A stretch of 38,582 nt of DNA from the NCBI GenBank assembly GCA_017304945.1, contig JAFKLG010000103.1, positions 1 through 38,582 of the forward strand. The letters run 5' to 3'. The DNA is from Rhodospirillales bacterium. Lineage in GTDB: Bacteria > Pseudomonadota > Alphaproteobacteria > Acetobacterales > Acetobacteraceae. A program made the position numbers and the translations under genes. The notes below the pieces were generated by a model that saw nothing but the letters and a program-made list of their open reading frames with translations, was not told where the DNA came from and searched no databases. Of the stretch, positions 16,344 to 28,379 are shown piece after piece. Numbering within the stretch: the stretch's first letter is position 1; the number at the start of each line of letters is the position of its first letter.

Positions 16344-16372
16344 TTGCAATTCCGCGTGGGTGGCGCTATCTG
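16344..16372 (+). promoter_or_regulatory. Possible promoter of the rimP-nusA-infB operon
   Basis: TTGCAA (16344-16349) and TATCTG (16367-16372) are 17 bases apart, about 35 bases upstream of the terminator-like hairpin. The -35 and -10 matches are partial. It fits as the start of a transcript that runs through the hairpin into rimP; not proven. Confidence 0.3.
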
Positions 16373-16407
16373 TCGACCCGACAATCATTCTCCGCAGATG
16401 TACGGGG

Positions 16408-16438
16408 GGTGGCCTTCACGGGCCGCCTTTTTTGTTTT
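16408..16438 (+). terminator. Intrinsic-terminator-like attenuator in the rimP leader
   Basis: GGTGGCC pairs with GGCCGCC (7 bp, one G-U) around a six-base loop and is followed directly by TTTTTTGTTTT. This is a textbook intrinsic terminator, but it points into rimP rather than following a gene: the gene to its left faces the other way. It therefore probably acts as an attenuator of the rimP-nusA-ylxR-infB-rbfA operon. NusA, encoded by the operon, modulates hairpin-dependent pausing and termination, so autoregulation is a reasonable inference. Confidence 0.7.
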
Positions 16439-16958
16439 GGCAGAACGCGAAACCGATCACACGACGCTGGAAGGCCGGCTTGCCGGGATCGTCGGTCCCA
16501 CGCTGGAAGGCATGGGCTACGAACTCGTGCGCGTGGCCGTGCTGGGGCGCGAGCGGCCGACGGTGCAGATCATGGCCGATCGCGCCGATGGTTCGCTGAT
16601 CAGCATCGAGGATTGCGAGGCGATCAGCCACGCGGTCGGCGCGGTCCTGGACGTGGAAGATCCGTTGCCGGGTGCCTGGCAGCTCGAGGTCAGCTCCGCC
16701 GGCATCGATCGCCCGCTGACCCGCGCCAAGGACTGGACCCGCTTCGCCGGCCATCTCGCGCGGGTGGAGATGCAATTCCCGGTCGATGGGCGCAAGCGCT
16801 TTGCCGGCACGGTGCTGGGCGCCGAGGACGACGTCGCACGCCTGCGCCTGGACGACGGCACCGAAGTCGCGCTGCGCCTGGATGCGGTTCGCCGCGCCAA
16901 GCTCGTGCTCACCGACGCCTTGATCGACGCCACCGCAACCCCGCCCCGCACCAATTGA
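16437..16958 (+). CDS. rimP: Ribosome maturation factor RimP
   Basis: About 173 residues; needed for 30S subunit maturation. The LEGRLAGIVGPTLEGMGYELVRV opening, the VQIMADRADGSLISIEDCEAIS block and the WQLEVSSAGIDRPLTRAKDW motif are diagnostic. The start is uncertain: an ATG at 16398 lies before the terminator-like hairpin and would require it to be translated, whereas a TTG at 16437 lies right after the T-run and gives the usual short N-terminus (MAERETDH). The TTG is chosen here. First gene of the operon; nusA follows after 39 bases. Confidence 0.92.
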   Translation: MAERETDHTTLEGRLAGIVGPTLEGMGYELVRVAVLGRERPTVQIMADRADGSLISIEDCEAISHAVGAVLDVEDPLPGAWQLEVSSAGIDRPLTRAKDWTRFAGHLARVEMQFPVDGRKRFAGTVLGAEDDVARLRLDDGTEVALRLDAVRRAKLVLTDALIDATATPPRTN

Positions 16959-16997
16959 CGCGGACCCTTCACGAGCGGACCAACTGAGAGGCCGACC

Positions 16998-18578
<1,581 letters not shown>

Positions 18579-19263
18579 CCCGTCCGACAGCGTCGACGCC
18601 ACGGCGGAGGACGAGCCGGAAACCGGCCCGCTGCGCCGCTGCGTCCTGACGCGCGAACGACTTCCGAAGGAGCGGATGATCCGGTTCGTGGTGGGACCGG
18701 ATCGTTCCCTGGTGCCGGACCTGCGCGCAACGCTGCCCGGCAGGGGATTGTGGTTGAGTGCCTGTCGCGATGTGATAGAACCGGCTCGCGCCAAGGGGAC
18801 CTTGGTGCGTGCGTTCGCGCGGGCCGCTCGCGGTTCGGTGTCGCTGCCCCCCGATCTCCCTGCTGCGCTCGAAGCGGCGCTGATCCGGCGGATCGGCGAG
18901 CTTCTCGGCCTTACTCGCCGAGCGGGGCAAGCGATCGCCGGGTTCGAGAAGGGGCGGGAGTGGATTAAGACCGGTCGCGTGCGGCTGGTCCTGCAGGCGT
19001 CGGACGGCAGCGCCGCGGAGCGGGCTCGATTCCTGTCCGGTGCGGGCAATATCCCGATTCTCACTCCTTTGCCCGGTGCGGCACTGGGGCGGGTCTTCGG
19101 GCGTGACTATGTGGTGCATGTGGCGATCGCACCGGGAAAGCTGGCCGACTCCCTCTTGGTCGAGGCGACGCGGCTCGCAGGACTGCAAGCCAATCCGGTC
19201 GCGGCGGATCGTCGGGACGCTGCCGGGGTGATGGACGACGAAGCGGGTGCCAACGGGTAAAGC

Positions 19264-21968
<2,705 letters not shown>

Positions 21969-21972
<4 letters not shown>

Positions 21973-22424
21973 GCCGGCACGGCGACGGGGCGTCCCCGCG
22001 AGGCACGCGCGAGGGGGCTTCCCCGCGCGGCTCCCGCGAGGGACCGTCGCAGCGGCAATTGCGCGTGGCGGAGGAAATCCGTCACGTGCTCGCCGGCCTG
22101 TTCGAGCGACGGGATTTCCGTGACCCGGAGCTCGCCGACGCAGCGATCACCGTCACCGAGGTCCGGATGAGCCCGGACCTCAAGCATGCGATGGTGTTTA
22201 TCGCGCGGCTCGGGCGATCGGACGTGGACGCTCTGCTGCCCGCCCTGAAACGGGCGAGCGCCTTCCTGCGTGGCCAGGTGGCGCATGGGCTACGCCTGAA
22301 ATTCGCCCCCGACCTGCATTTCCAGCCGGACCACGCGCTGGACTACGCGATGAAGATCGACCGGCTGATGCACCGGCCGGAGGTCGCCCGCGACCTCGAT
22401 CCGCCGAAGTCCGGCCAAAGCTGA
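21969..22424 (+). CDS. rbfA: Ribosome-binding factor A
   Basis: A 151-residue 30S-maturation factor. The core (about 28-130) starts QRQLRVAEEIRHVLAGLFER and contains VTEVRMSPDLKHAMVFIARLG and LRLKFAPDLHFQPD, diagnostic of RbfA. The GTG start at 21969 overlaps the infB TGA as GTGA, giving translational coupling. The N-terminus is extended by two nine-residue near-repeats (GASPRGTRE, GASPRGSRE; bases 21987-22013 and 22014-22040), a basic low-complexity tail not seen in typical RbfA. It is the last gene of the operon; truB, often next, is not present. Confidence 0.95.
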
Positions 22425-22440
22425 CGCGCTGACGCGGGTC

Positions 22441-22467
22441 GGGCCGCCGATCCTGGATCAGCGGCCC
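22441..22467 (+). terminator. Hairpin after rbfA
   Basis: GGGCCGC and GCGGCCC form a perfect 7-bp stem, with GAT/ATC pairing further inside. It lies 17 bases after the rbfA stop, at the end of the rimP-rbfA operon. No T-run follows, so a Rho-assisted or 3'-stabilising role is as likely as intrinsic termination. Confidence 0.45.
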
Positions 22468-22563
22468 CTGAGCTGAGCGGGTCTGGGTCGGCAGCTTCTG
22501 GTCAGCGCGCCTCCTCCAAGCCTGGGTCAGCGTACTGCACATCCGTGCAATCCCGAGCGGCTT

Positions 22564-22601
22564 CCCCGGGGGCGGGCGTGATCGCCCGACACCTCCCGGG
22601 G
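22564..22601 (-). terminator. Nested hairpin downstream of the small unknown gene
   Basis: CCCCGGG (22564-22570) pairs with CCCGGGG (22595-22601); inside, CGGGCG (22573-22578) pairs with CGCCCG (22583-22588) around TGAT. It lies 27 bases beyond the stop of the left-facing 65-residue gene. No T-run on either side. A transcript-end structure is the likely role. Confidence 0.4.
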
Positions 22602-22627
22602 GCGGGACCTGCCTCTTCGCAGGTGGC

Positions 22628-22825
22628 CTACCGCTCGCCGGCCTCGGCCGGCGCGGTGTTGCGCAGCTCGCGCAAGGCGACATGCACCGCCTGCCACCGC
22701 TCGAGCGCGAGGGTGTCGCCAGCCAACCGCGCCTCGTTCAGGCGTTCCGTGGCCACGGCCTGGGCACGCAGCCCATGCAAGCGGATGATCGACTGGGCCG
22801 TGGTCTGCGGATCGGATCCGGGCAT
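22628..22825 (-). CDS. Small protein of unknown function (65 aa)
   Basis: A 65-residue protein starting MPGSDPQTTAQSIIRLHGL and predicted to be almost entirely helical and charged, with no membrane segment or signal peptide. The reading is supported by an AAAGGAG Shine-Dalgarno eight bases before the ATG and by native-looking codon use. The frame extends upstream to 22999, but that part looks unlike protein. It follows the ankyrin-like gene on the same strand after a 94-base gap. I do not recognise the family. Confidence 0.6.
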   Translation of the reverse strand: MPGSDPQTTAQSIIRLHGLRAQAVATERLNEARLAGDTLALERWQAVHVALRELRNTAPAEAGER

Positions 22826-22919
22826 CGTGGGCGCTCCTTTCTTGGTCTTGTCCAAGACCAGGATATGAGGTCGCCGACGTCCCGCCTCCAGTCCCAGCTC
22901 CGTGACGGCGCGCCGGACC

Positions 22920-23531
22920 TCAGCGCCTGGGGTCGAAGCCCAGGAACCCGACCGTGGGCACCGGCATGCCGCCATCGTTGGCGAACAGGCGCGGCGCACG
23001 ATCGGCGTTGCTGGCCTGCGCCGCCACCTTCACCGGAACGGTTCGGCGTTCGGTCTTGGTGGGCGTCGGTCTCGGGCCGGACGCAAACAGCGACGACGCA
23101 TCGGGCGCCGACGGTTGCGATCGCGGCGTATCGCCGCCGCGCATCGACAACAGCAGGAAGGAGATGTCGTTGCGGCCGAGATCGACCGAGAGCTCCAGCG
23201 GCGTCATGCCAAGGATGTTGCGGCCACCGAGATCCGCACCCCGGTTCAGCGCATCCCGCACCGCGGCGATGTCGCCACGATTGATCGCATCGAACAGCGC
23301 CTCGTTCGGAGACATCTCGCTCGGGGAGCGTGCGGCCGGGGCGGCCCCCATGGACTGGCGCGCCCCCGGAATCGCCGGCGGCGGCACGGGCCGGGCGGGA
23401 CCAGCCGTTTCCTCACCGCTCTTCGGGCGGATCGAAACGGCATTGTTGTTTCCCATGAACTGCGCGTGCGCCGTGGAGGCGAGCATCGTGGTGGCGCAGG
23501 CCAGCAGGGCGGCGGGAAGGATGCGGTTCAT
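22920..23531 (-). CDS. Secreted ankyrin-repeat-like protein
   Basis: A 203-residue exported protein. Residues 1-23 form a signal peptide ending AHA before QFMGNNN. A Pro/Ala-rich linker (about 40-70) precedes a pair of ankyrin-like motifs: NEALFDAINRGDIAAVRDAL, then GADLGGRNILGMTPLELSVD and LGRNDISFLLLSM. The remaining 70 residues are low-complexity with no recognisable fold. Short periplasmic ankyrin proteins mediate protein contacts; the partner is unknown. It is transcribed in the same direction as the tRNA-Gln gene upstream and the 65-residue gene downstream. Confidence 0.85.
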   Translation of the reverse strand: MNRILPAALLACATTMLASTAHAQFMGNNNAVSIRPKSGEETAGPARPVPPPAIPGARQSMGAAPAARSPSEMSPNEALFDAINRGDIAAVRDALNRGADLGGRNILGMTPLELSVDLGRNDISFLLLSMRGGDTPRSQPSAPDASSLFASGPRPTPTKTERRTVPVKVAAQASNADRAPRLFANDGGMPVPTVGFLGFDPRR

Positions 23532-23593
23532 GCGCCCAACCTACCGCAGAACGGCGCCGCGCGGAACCGGCTGATGTCGGACGACGGCGTGGC

Positions 23594-23668
23594 TGGCTGG
23601 GGCGGGAGGATTCGAACCTCCGTATGACGGAATCAAAATCCGTTGCCTTACCGCTTGGCGACGCCCCA
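23594..23668 (-). tRNA. tRNA-Gln (anticodon UUG)
   Basis: 75 bases including the encoded CCA. On the minus strand the 7-bp acceptor stem TGGGGCG/CGCCCCA is perfect, the anticodon stem ACGGA/TCCGT encloses loop TTTTGAT with anticodon TTG (complement at 23634-23636), and the T-arm has GGAGG-TTCGAAT-CCTCC. The discriminator base is G. The weak first pair (T-A) is typical of tRNA-Gln and helps recognition. No neighbouring tRNA is seen. Confidence 0.97.
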
Positions 23669-23811
23669 ACAGCCGCGCGACCGGAACGAGACCTCGTCGC
23701 GATCCGCGCGTCTCAATAGGCGGGCGGGACCGTCGCGTAAAGCAGGCCGTCGCCGCGAGCAGCGCCGGTCGCGTCCCCGCCCCGCGCGCCCGTCCTCCGG
23801 CGCGGTCCCAC

Positions 23812-24750
23812 TCAGCCGCGCCGCAGCGCACCGCCCCAGCACCACCATCCCTCTGGCCGCAACCGGTCGGCGGCGGCCTGCGCCTCGGCCTCTGTCGGGA
23901 ACAGGCCGAAGCACGTCGCGCCCGACCCGCTCATGCGCGCAAGCAGACAGGCCGGTTGGCGCGCGATCGCGGCCAGCACCGTCCCGATCGGCGGGCACAG
24001 CGCTCGCGCGGGCGGTTCCAGGTCGTTGCCGCAATCACGCAGCCAGGCGGCGAGCGACACCGCGTCGGGCCAGGCGGCCGGCAGCGGCGGCGGGGCGGAG
24101 AAAGGTTGGCCCTGACGGGCGCGGAACACGTCCGCAGTCGCGACCCCGACCCCCGGATTGACCAGCAGCAGCCCACAGGCCGGCAGCGGCGGCACCGGTG
24201 CCAGCACCTCCCCGATGCCGCGCATCCGCACCGAACGGCATTCCAGGCAGACCGGCACGTCGGCACCCAGCGACTGGGCCAGCCGGTGCAGCGCAGCGGG
24301 GTCCGGGGCGACGCCCCAGAGCCGAACCAGCAGTCGCAGCGCGGCCGCGGCATCCGCGGATCCGCCACCGATGCCGGAAGCGACCGGAAGCCGCTTGTCG
24401 AGCGTCAGCGCCGCCCCCGCCAGGGGCATGGCCGGCGTTCCCGGACGTGCCTCGGCAGAGTGGCCCGGCGCGCGTGCCGGCGGCGTGACCGCGTCGCGGT
24501 CCCCGACCAGCGCGGCGAGTCCGCGGGCCGCCCGCAGCACCAGGTTGTCGGGTTCCTCCGAGAGTCCGGCCGCGAACGGGCCGGCCAGCCGCAGCGACAG
24601 GGTGGGCGCCGGTTCGGCGCGCAGCACGTCGCCGACCTCCGCGAACACCACCAGGCTGTCGAGCAGGTGGTAGCCGTCGGCGCGGCGCCCGGTGACGTGC
24701 AGCGACAGGTTGACCTTGGCCGGTGCGGCCTCCGTCCAGGACGCACTCAT
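23812..24750 (-). CDS. ispE: 4-diphosphocytidyl-2-C-methyl-D-erythritol kinase
   Basis: A 312-residue GHMP kinase of the non-mevalonate isoprenoid pathway, phosphorylating CDP-methylerythritol. PAKVNLSLHVTGRRADGYH is the diagnostic N-terminal block, LPVASGIGGGSADAAAALRL the ATP-binding GHMP motif, and MSGSGATCFGLF the C-terminal motif. A Pro/Ala-rich insertion (about residues 87-108) precedes the ATP motif and makes the protein slightly long. It starts seven bases after the TPR gene's stop, so the two are in one operon. Confidence 0.96.
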   Translation of the reverse strand: MSASWTEAAPAKVNLSLHVTGRRADGYHLLDSLVVFAEVGDVLRAEPAPTLSLRLAGPFAAGLSEEPDNLVLRAARGLAALVGDRDAVTPPARAPGHSAEARPGTPAMPLAGAALTLDKRLPVASGIGGGSADAAAALRLLVRLWGVAPDPAALHRLAQSLGADVPVCLECRSVRMRGIGEVLAPVPPLPACGLLLVNPGVGVATADVFRARQGQPFSAPPPLPAAWPDAVSLAAWLRDCGNDLEPPARALCPPIGTVLAAIARQPACLLARMSGSGATCFGLFPTEAEAQAAADRLRPEGWWCWGGALRRG

Positions 24751-24757
24751 GCCAGGG

Positions 24758-26449
24758 TCACTGGCCGCTGACGACGGCGCCGCCCTGGCTGGGGTTCAGC
24801 TTCGCTTCCAGCTTGGCCGCATCGTCCGCAGTCGGGTTCAGCGTGAGCGCGCGGCGCCACTGGTATTGCGCCTCGATCTTGCGGCCGGCCGCCCAGTAGG
24901 CGTCGCCGAGATGACCGTTGATGGTCGCGTCCTCGGAGTCGAGCTCGACCGCACGCTCCAGCAGCCGCACCGCATCCGCCACCTGGCCCTGGCGCAGCAT
25001 CACCCATCCCAGGCTGTCGACGACGGCGCCGTCGTTCGGGCGCTTCTCGGCAGCGCGTTGCAGCATGCGGCGCGCCTCCGGCAGGTGCTCGCCCTTGTCC
25101 GCCCAGGAGTAGCCCAGATAGTTCAGGACGAAGGGCTGGTCCGGCGCGAGAGCCAACGCGTGCTTGAAATCCGCCTCGGCCTTGCTCCACTGGTTGGCCC
25201 GCTCATAGGCGATGCCGCGGTTGTAGTAGAGCGGCCAGTCATTGGGGCCGGGCTGGCGAATGCGCGCCGCGGCGCGGTCATAGGCGGCGATCGCGGCCGG
25301 GAAGCGCTGCTTGATGCGCAGCATGTCGCCCAGCGTCATCTCCGGCAGCGGGCTTTCCGGGTAGTCGCGCGCGAGCTTGTCGAGTTCCTCGACCGCATCG
25401 TCGCTGCGGCCCAGTTTCTCCATCAGCGAGACGCGGCGCAGGCGCACGATCGCGCTGATCGGGTCGGAGGCCGGAATGCCGGCCAGCATCTGCAACGCCG
25501 CGGCCGGCTGCTTCGGCGCGAGCAGGTCCGCCTGCATCACCCGCGCCGCGGAGAAGTCCGGCCGCAGGTCGAGCGCGAGCCGCAGCATCGCGGTGGCGAC
25601 GTCGGTGGAGCGTTCGGCATGCAGGGCCGCGGCGAGCGCGACATAAGCCTCCGCCATGCCGTCGGTCGGGCGGGCGACCGGCCGCTTGCCCGCGGTGCTC
25701 AGCAGCGTGGGCACCGCGATCGCCATGTCGGGCGCGGCGGCGACCAGATTCGCGAGCAGGCGCTGCGCCTCCGCCGGGTGGCCGGTGCGGGCCTGCCAGC
25801 TCGCCAGCACCTGGGCCAGCCGCAGATTGGAATCCGGCATCTCGGTCTGCGCGATCCGATAGAACCGCGCCGCGTCGGCGGGCCGGTTCGCGACGTCGGC
25901 GATCATGCCGGCATGCAGCGCAAACAGGCCGCGGAAGCGCGGCCCCTCGACCAGCGGGCGGAGCGTCGCGAGCGCGACGTCGGTGCGCCCGTCCCCCTGC
26001 TGCGCCCAGGCGATCAGCAGCGGCTGCAGAAGCTGGGTCAGGCCCTGGCGCGGCAGCGCACGGAACGCCCGCTCCGCCTCCGCCCAGCGGCTCGCCTTCG
26101 CCGCCTCGTCTCCGATGACGAGCAGCGCCATCTGATTGTCGGGCAACTGGCGCGCGAGCTGCGCGGCCTCCGACCGTCCGGCGAGCAGCGCGGCGAAGAA
26201 CGCCTGCTGCTGCAGCTCCGGATCGTTCGGCCGCGCCGCCAGGGCGCGCAGGAACGCGTTCGCCGCGGCGTCGGCATTTCCTTGGCTCAGCGCCACCTTG
26301 CCGGCGAGATAGGCGCCGAACACGCTGCTGCCGCCGGCGCTGGCGCGAACCGGAGGCGCACCGCCGCTCGACGGATCCGCCGCCGCGCAGGCCGAAAGAA
26401 GGGTCAAGGCGAGAAGTGCGGCCCGCCGCACACGACGAACTTGCTGCAT
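24758..26449 (-). CDS. TPR-repeat lipoprotein
   Basis: A 563-residue protein with an N-terminal lipoprotein signal (lipobox LLSAC, acylated C21), so probably attached to a membrane on the periplasmic side. From about residue 40 to the C-terminus it is built of tetratricopeptide-like repeats; the best are near the end (YYNRGIAYERANQWSKAEADFK and VVDSLGWVMLRQGQVADAVRL). Such proteins scaffold envelope complexes; the partner is unknown. Start ATG 26449 is chosen because GAGG lies just upstream and it gives a clean signal sequence; an in-frame GTG at 26458 is possible. Operonic with ispE. Confidence 0.9.
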   Translation of the reverse strand: MQQVRRVRRAALLALTLLSACAAADPSSGGAPPVRASAGGSSVFGAYLAGKVALSQGNADAAANAFLRALAARPNDPELQQQAFFAALLAGRSEAAQLARQLPDNQMALLVIGDEAAKASRWAEAERAFRALPRQGLTQLLQPLLIAWAQQGDGRTDVALATLRPLVEGPRFRGLFALHAGMIADVANRPADAARFYRIAQTEMPDSNLRLAQVLASWQARTGHPAEAQRLLANLVAAAPDMAIAVPTLLSTAGKRPVARPTDGMAEAYVALAAALHAERSTDVATAMLRLALDLRPDFSAARVMQADLLAPKQPAAALQMLAGIPASDPISAIVRLRRVSLMEKLGRSDDAVEELDKLARDYPESPLPEMTLGDMLRIKQRFPAAIAAYDRAAARIRQPGPNDWPLYYNRGIAYERANQWSKAEADFKHALALAPDQPFVLNYLGYSWADKGEHLPEARRMLQRAAEKRPNDGAVVDSLGWVMLRQGQVADAVRLLERAVELDSEDATINGHLGDAYWAAGRKIEAQYQWRRALTLNPTADDAAKLEAKLNPSQGGAVVSGQ

Positions 26450-26456
26450 GGGCCTC

Positions 26457-26486
26457 ACTCTAGCACTCGTGATCGGGCGATGTCAT
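26457..26486 (-). promoter_or_regulatory. Possible promoter right against the TPR gene start
   Basis: On the minus strand ATGACA (complement of 26481-26486) and TAGAGT (complement of 26457-26462) are 18 bases apart. The -10 box ends seven bases before the ATG at 26449, so transcription would begin at or next to the start codon and the mRNA would be nearly leaderless. The -35 box matches consensus at five of six positions, the -10 at four of six. Confidence 0.35.
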
Positions 26487-26567
26487 TGATTTTGGCAGTT
26501 CTGTGGCAGTGCCGCGAATGCTGCGCGCGATCGTATACAGCCGCCACACAATACTGCGACCCGAACA

Positions 26568-26625
26568 TGATTCCGGCCGGAACCGTTACGAGGGCGGCCG
26601 AGCACGCGGGGGCCGGCCGGAATCA
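26568..26625. repeat. 13-bp perfect inverted repeat after the ETF-QO gene
   Basis: TGATTCCGGCCGG (26568-26580) and CCGGCCGGAATCA (26613-26625) are exact inverted copies with a 32-base loop, starting 12 bases beyond the left-facing ETF-QO stop. No T-run follows on the minus strand. It may be a 3'-end structure for that gene or a protein-binding site. Confidence 0.5.
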
Positions 26626-26636
26626 CGTCGGCGAGA

Positions 26637-28274
26637 TCACATGCCGCCCGGATAGTTCGGCCCCCCGCCGCCCTCGGGCGTCACCCAGTCGATGTTCTGC
26701 GTCGGATCCTTGATGTCGCACGTCTTGCAGTGCACGCAGTTCTGCGCGTTGATCTGCAGGCGCGGCTGGCCTTCCTCCGCGCCCACGATCTCGTACACCG
26801 CCGCCGGGCAATAGCGCGTTTCCGGGCTGCGGAACTCCCGCCAGTTGACCTCGATCGCCTTGGCCGGGTCGCGCAGCTTCAGATGCGCTGGCTGGTTCTC
26901 CTCATGGTTGGTGTTCGACAGGAACACCGAGGACAGCCGGTCGAAGGTCAGCACCCCGTCCGGGCGCGGATAGACGATCTTGTTGGCTTCCGTCGCCTCG
27001 TCCAGCGTCTCGTTGTCGGCATGCGGGTGGTGGAAGGTCCAGGGCGCCTTGCCGCGGAACAGGAACGTGTCGAGCGCGGAGTAGGCGAGCCCGCCCCACA
27101 TCCCCCATTTCGCGAAGGCCGGCCGGATGTTGCGCACGCCGGACAGTTCGGACCACACCCAGCTCGCCTGCAGCGCCTCCGGATAGGCGGTGAGCTCCTG
27201 CGTGCGGTCGCCGGCCAGCGCCGCCACCACCGCCTCGGCCGCCAGCATGCCCGACTTCATGGAGGTGTGGGTGCCCTTGACCTTCGGCACGTTGATGAAG
27301 CCCGCCGCATCGCCGATCAGCGCCCCGCCCGGGAAGGTGAGCTTGGGGATGGATTGCAGCCCACCCTCGTTCAGCGCGCGCGCGCCATAGCTGATGCGCC
27401 GGCCACCCTCGAAATGCGGCTTGATGTCGGGATGCATCTTGAAGCGCTGCATCTCGTCGAACGGCGACAGCCATGGGTTGCTGTAGTCCAGCCCGATGAC
27501 GAAGCCGAAGGAGATCAGGTTCTCGCCGAAATGGTAGAGGAACGATCCACCATAGGTGTTCGACTTCAGCGGCCAGCCGATCGTGTGCATGGTGAGGCCG
27601 GGCTTGTGGTGAGCGGCCGGCACCTCCCACAGCTCCTTGATGCCGATCGCATAGGTCTGCGGGTCATGTCCCTCGCGCAAGGCGAACCGGCTCATCAGCC
27701 GCTTGGACAGGGAGCCGCGGCAGCCTTCCGCGAACAGGGTGTACGGTGCGCGCAATTCCATGCCGCGCTGGTAGCTCTCGGTCGGCTGCCCGTCCTTGCC
27801 GATGCCCATGTCGCCGGTGGCGATGCCGACGACCCGTCCATCTTCCTCCAGCACCTCGGCGGCGGCGAAGCCGGGATAGATCTCGACGCCCAGCGCCTCG
27901 GCCTGCTGGCCCAGCCAACGCACGAAGTTCCCCAGCGAAACGATATAGTTCCCCGCATTGTGCATCTGCGGCGGGGTCGGCATCCGGGTCGAGCTCACCT
28001 CGGTCAGGAACAGGAACCGGTCCTCGGTCGCCGGCGTCAGCAGCGGCGCGCCCTGCTCCTTCCAGTCGGGCAGCAGCTCGTTCAGCGCGCGCGGCTCGAG
28101 GACCGCGCCGGAGAGAATGTGCGCACCGATCTCGCTGCCCTTCTCGACCAGGCAGACCGCGGCATCGGGGGCCAGTTGCTTCAGCCGGATCGCGGCCGCG
28201 AGCCCGGAGGGGCCGCCGCCGACGATCACCACGTCGAACTCCATTGCCTCGCGCGGGGGAAGCTCCTCCGCCAT
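26637..28274 (-). CDS. Electron transfer flavoprotein-ubiquinone oxidoreductase (ETF-QO)
   Basis: A 545-residue membrane-associated FAD/4Fe-4S enzyme passing electrons from ETF (fatty-acid, amino-acid and choline oxidation) to ubiquinone. The FAD loop is VVIVGGGPSGLAAA (from residue 15); GAHILSGAVLEPRAL and FPGGALIGDAAGFINVPKVKG are diagnostic; the C-terminal ferredoxin-like motif INAQNCVHCKTCDIKDPTQN supplies cluster cysteines. GGAGGAC just before ATG 28274 sets the start; the long upstream extension of the frame shadows the divergent glycosylase gene. It would draw electrons from acyl-CoA dehydrogenases. Confidence 0.96.
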   Translation of the reverse strand: MAEELPPREAMEFDVVIVGGGPSGLAAAIRLKQLAPDAAVCLVEKGSEIGAHILSGAVLEPRALNELLPDWKEQGAPLLTPATEDRFLFLTEVSSTRMPTPPQMHNAGNYIVSLGNFVRWLGQQAEALGVEIYPGFAAAEVLEEDGRVVGIATGDMGIGKDGQPTESYQRGMELRAPYTLFAEGCRGSLSKRLMSRFALREGHDPQTYAIGIKELWEVPAAHHKPGLTMHTIGWPLKSNTYGGSFLYHFGENLISFGFVIGLDYSNPWLSPFDEMQRFKMHPDIKPHFEGGRRISYGARALNEGGLQSIPKLTFPGGALIGDAAGFINVPKVKGTHTSMKSGMLAAEAVVAALAGDRTQELTAYPEALQASWVWSELSGVRNIRPAFAKWGMWGGLAYSALDTFLFRGKAPWTFHHPHADNETLDEATEANKIVYPRPDGVLTFDRLSSVFLSNTNHEENQPAHLKLRDPAKAIEVNWREFRSPETRYCPAAVYEIVGAEEGQPRLQINAQNCVHCKTCDIKDPTQNIDWVTPEGGGGPNYPGGM

Positions 28275-28379
28275 GTGTCGTCCTCCAATCCGATACCGGC
28301 AAGTTAGGCGTGGGGCCTCCGTTGCGCAAAGGCGGGGGGCGTGGTTGCGGAAAGCCGCGCGGACGTGCAGCACTGCGGC

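Noticed and set aside
24692..26713. Long right-facing open frame opposite the TPR and ispE genes
   Set aside because: Antisense shadow in GC-rich DNA; both left-facing genes have clear family motifs.
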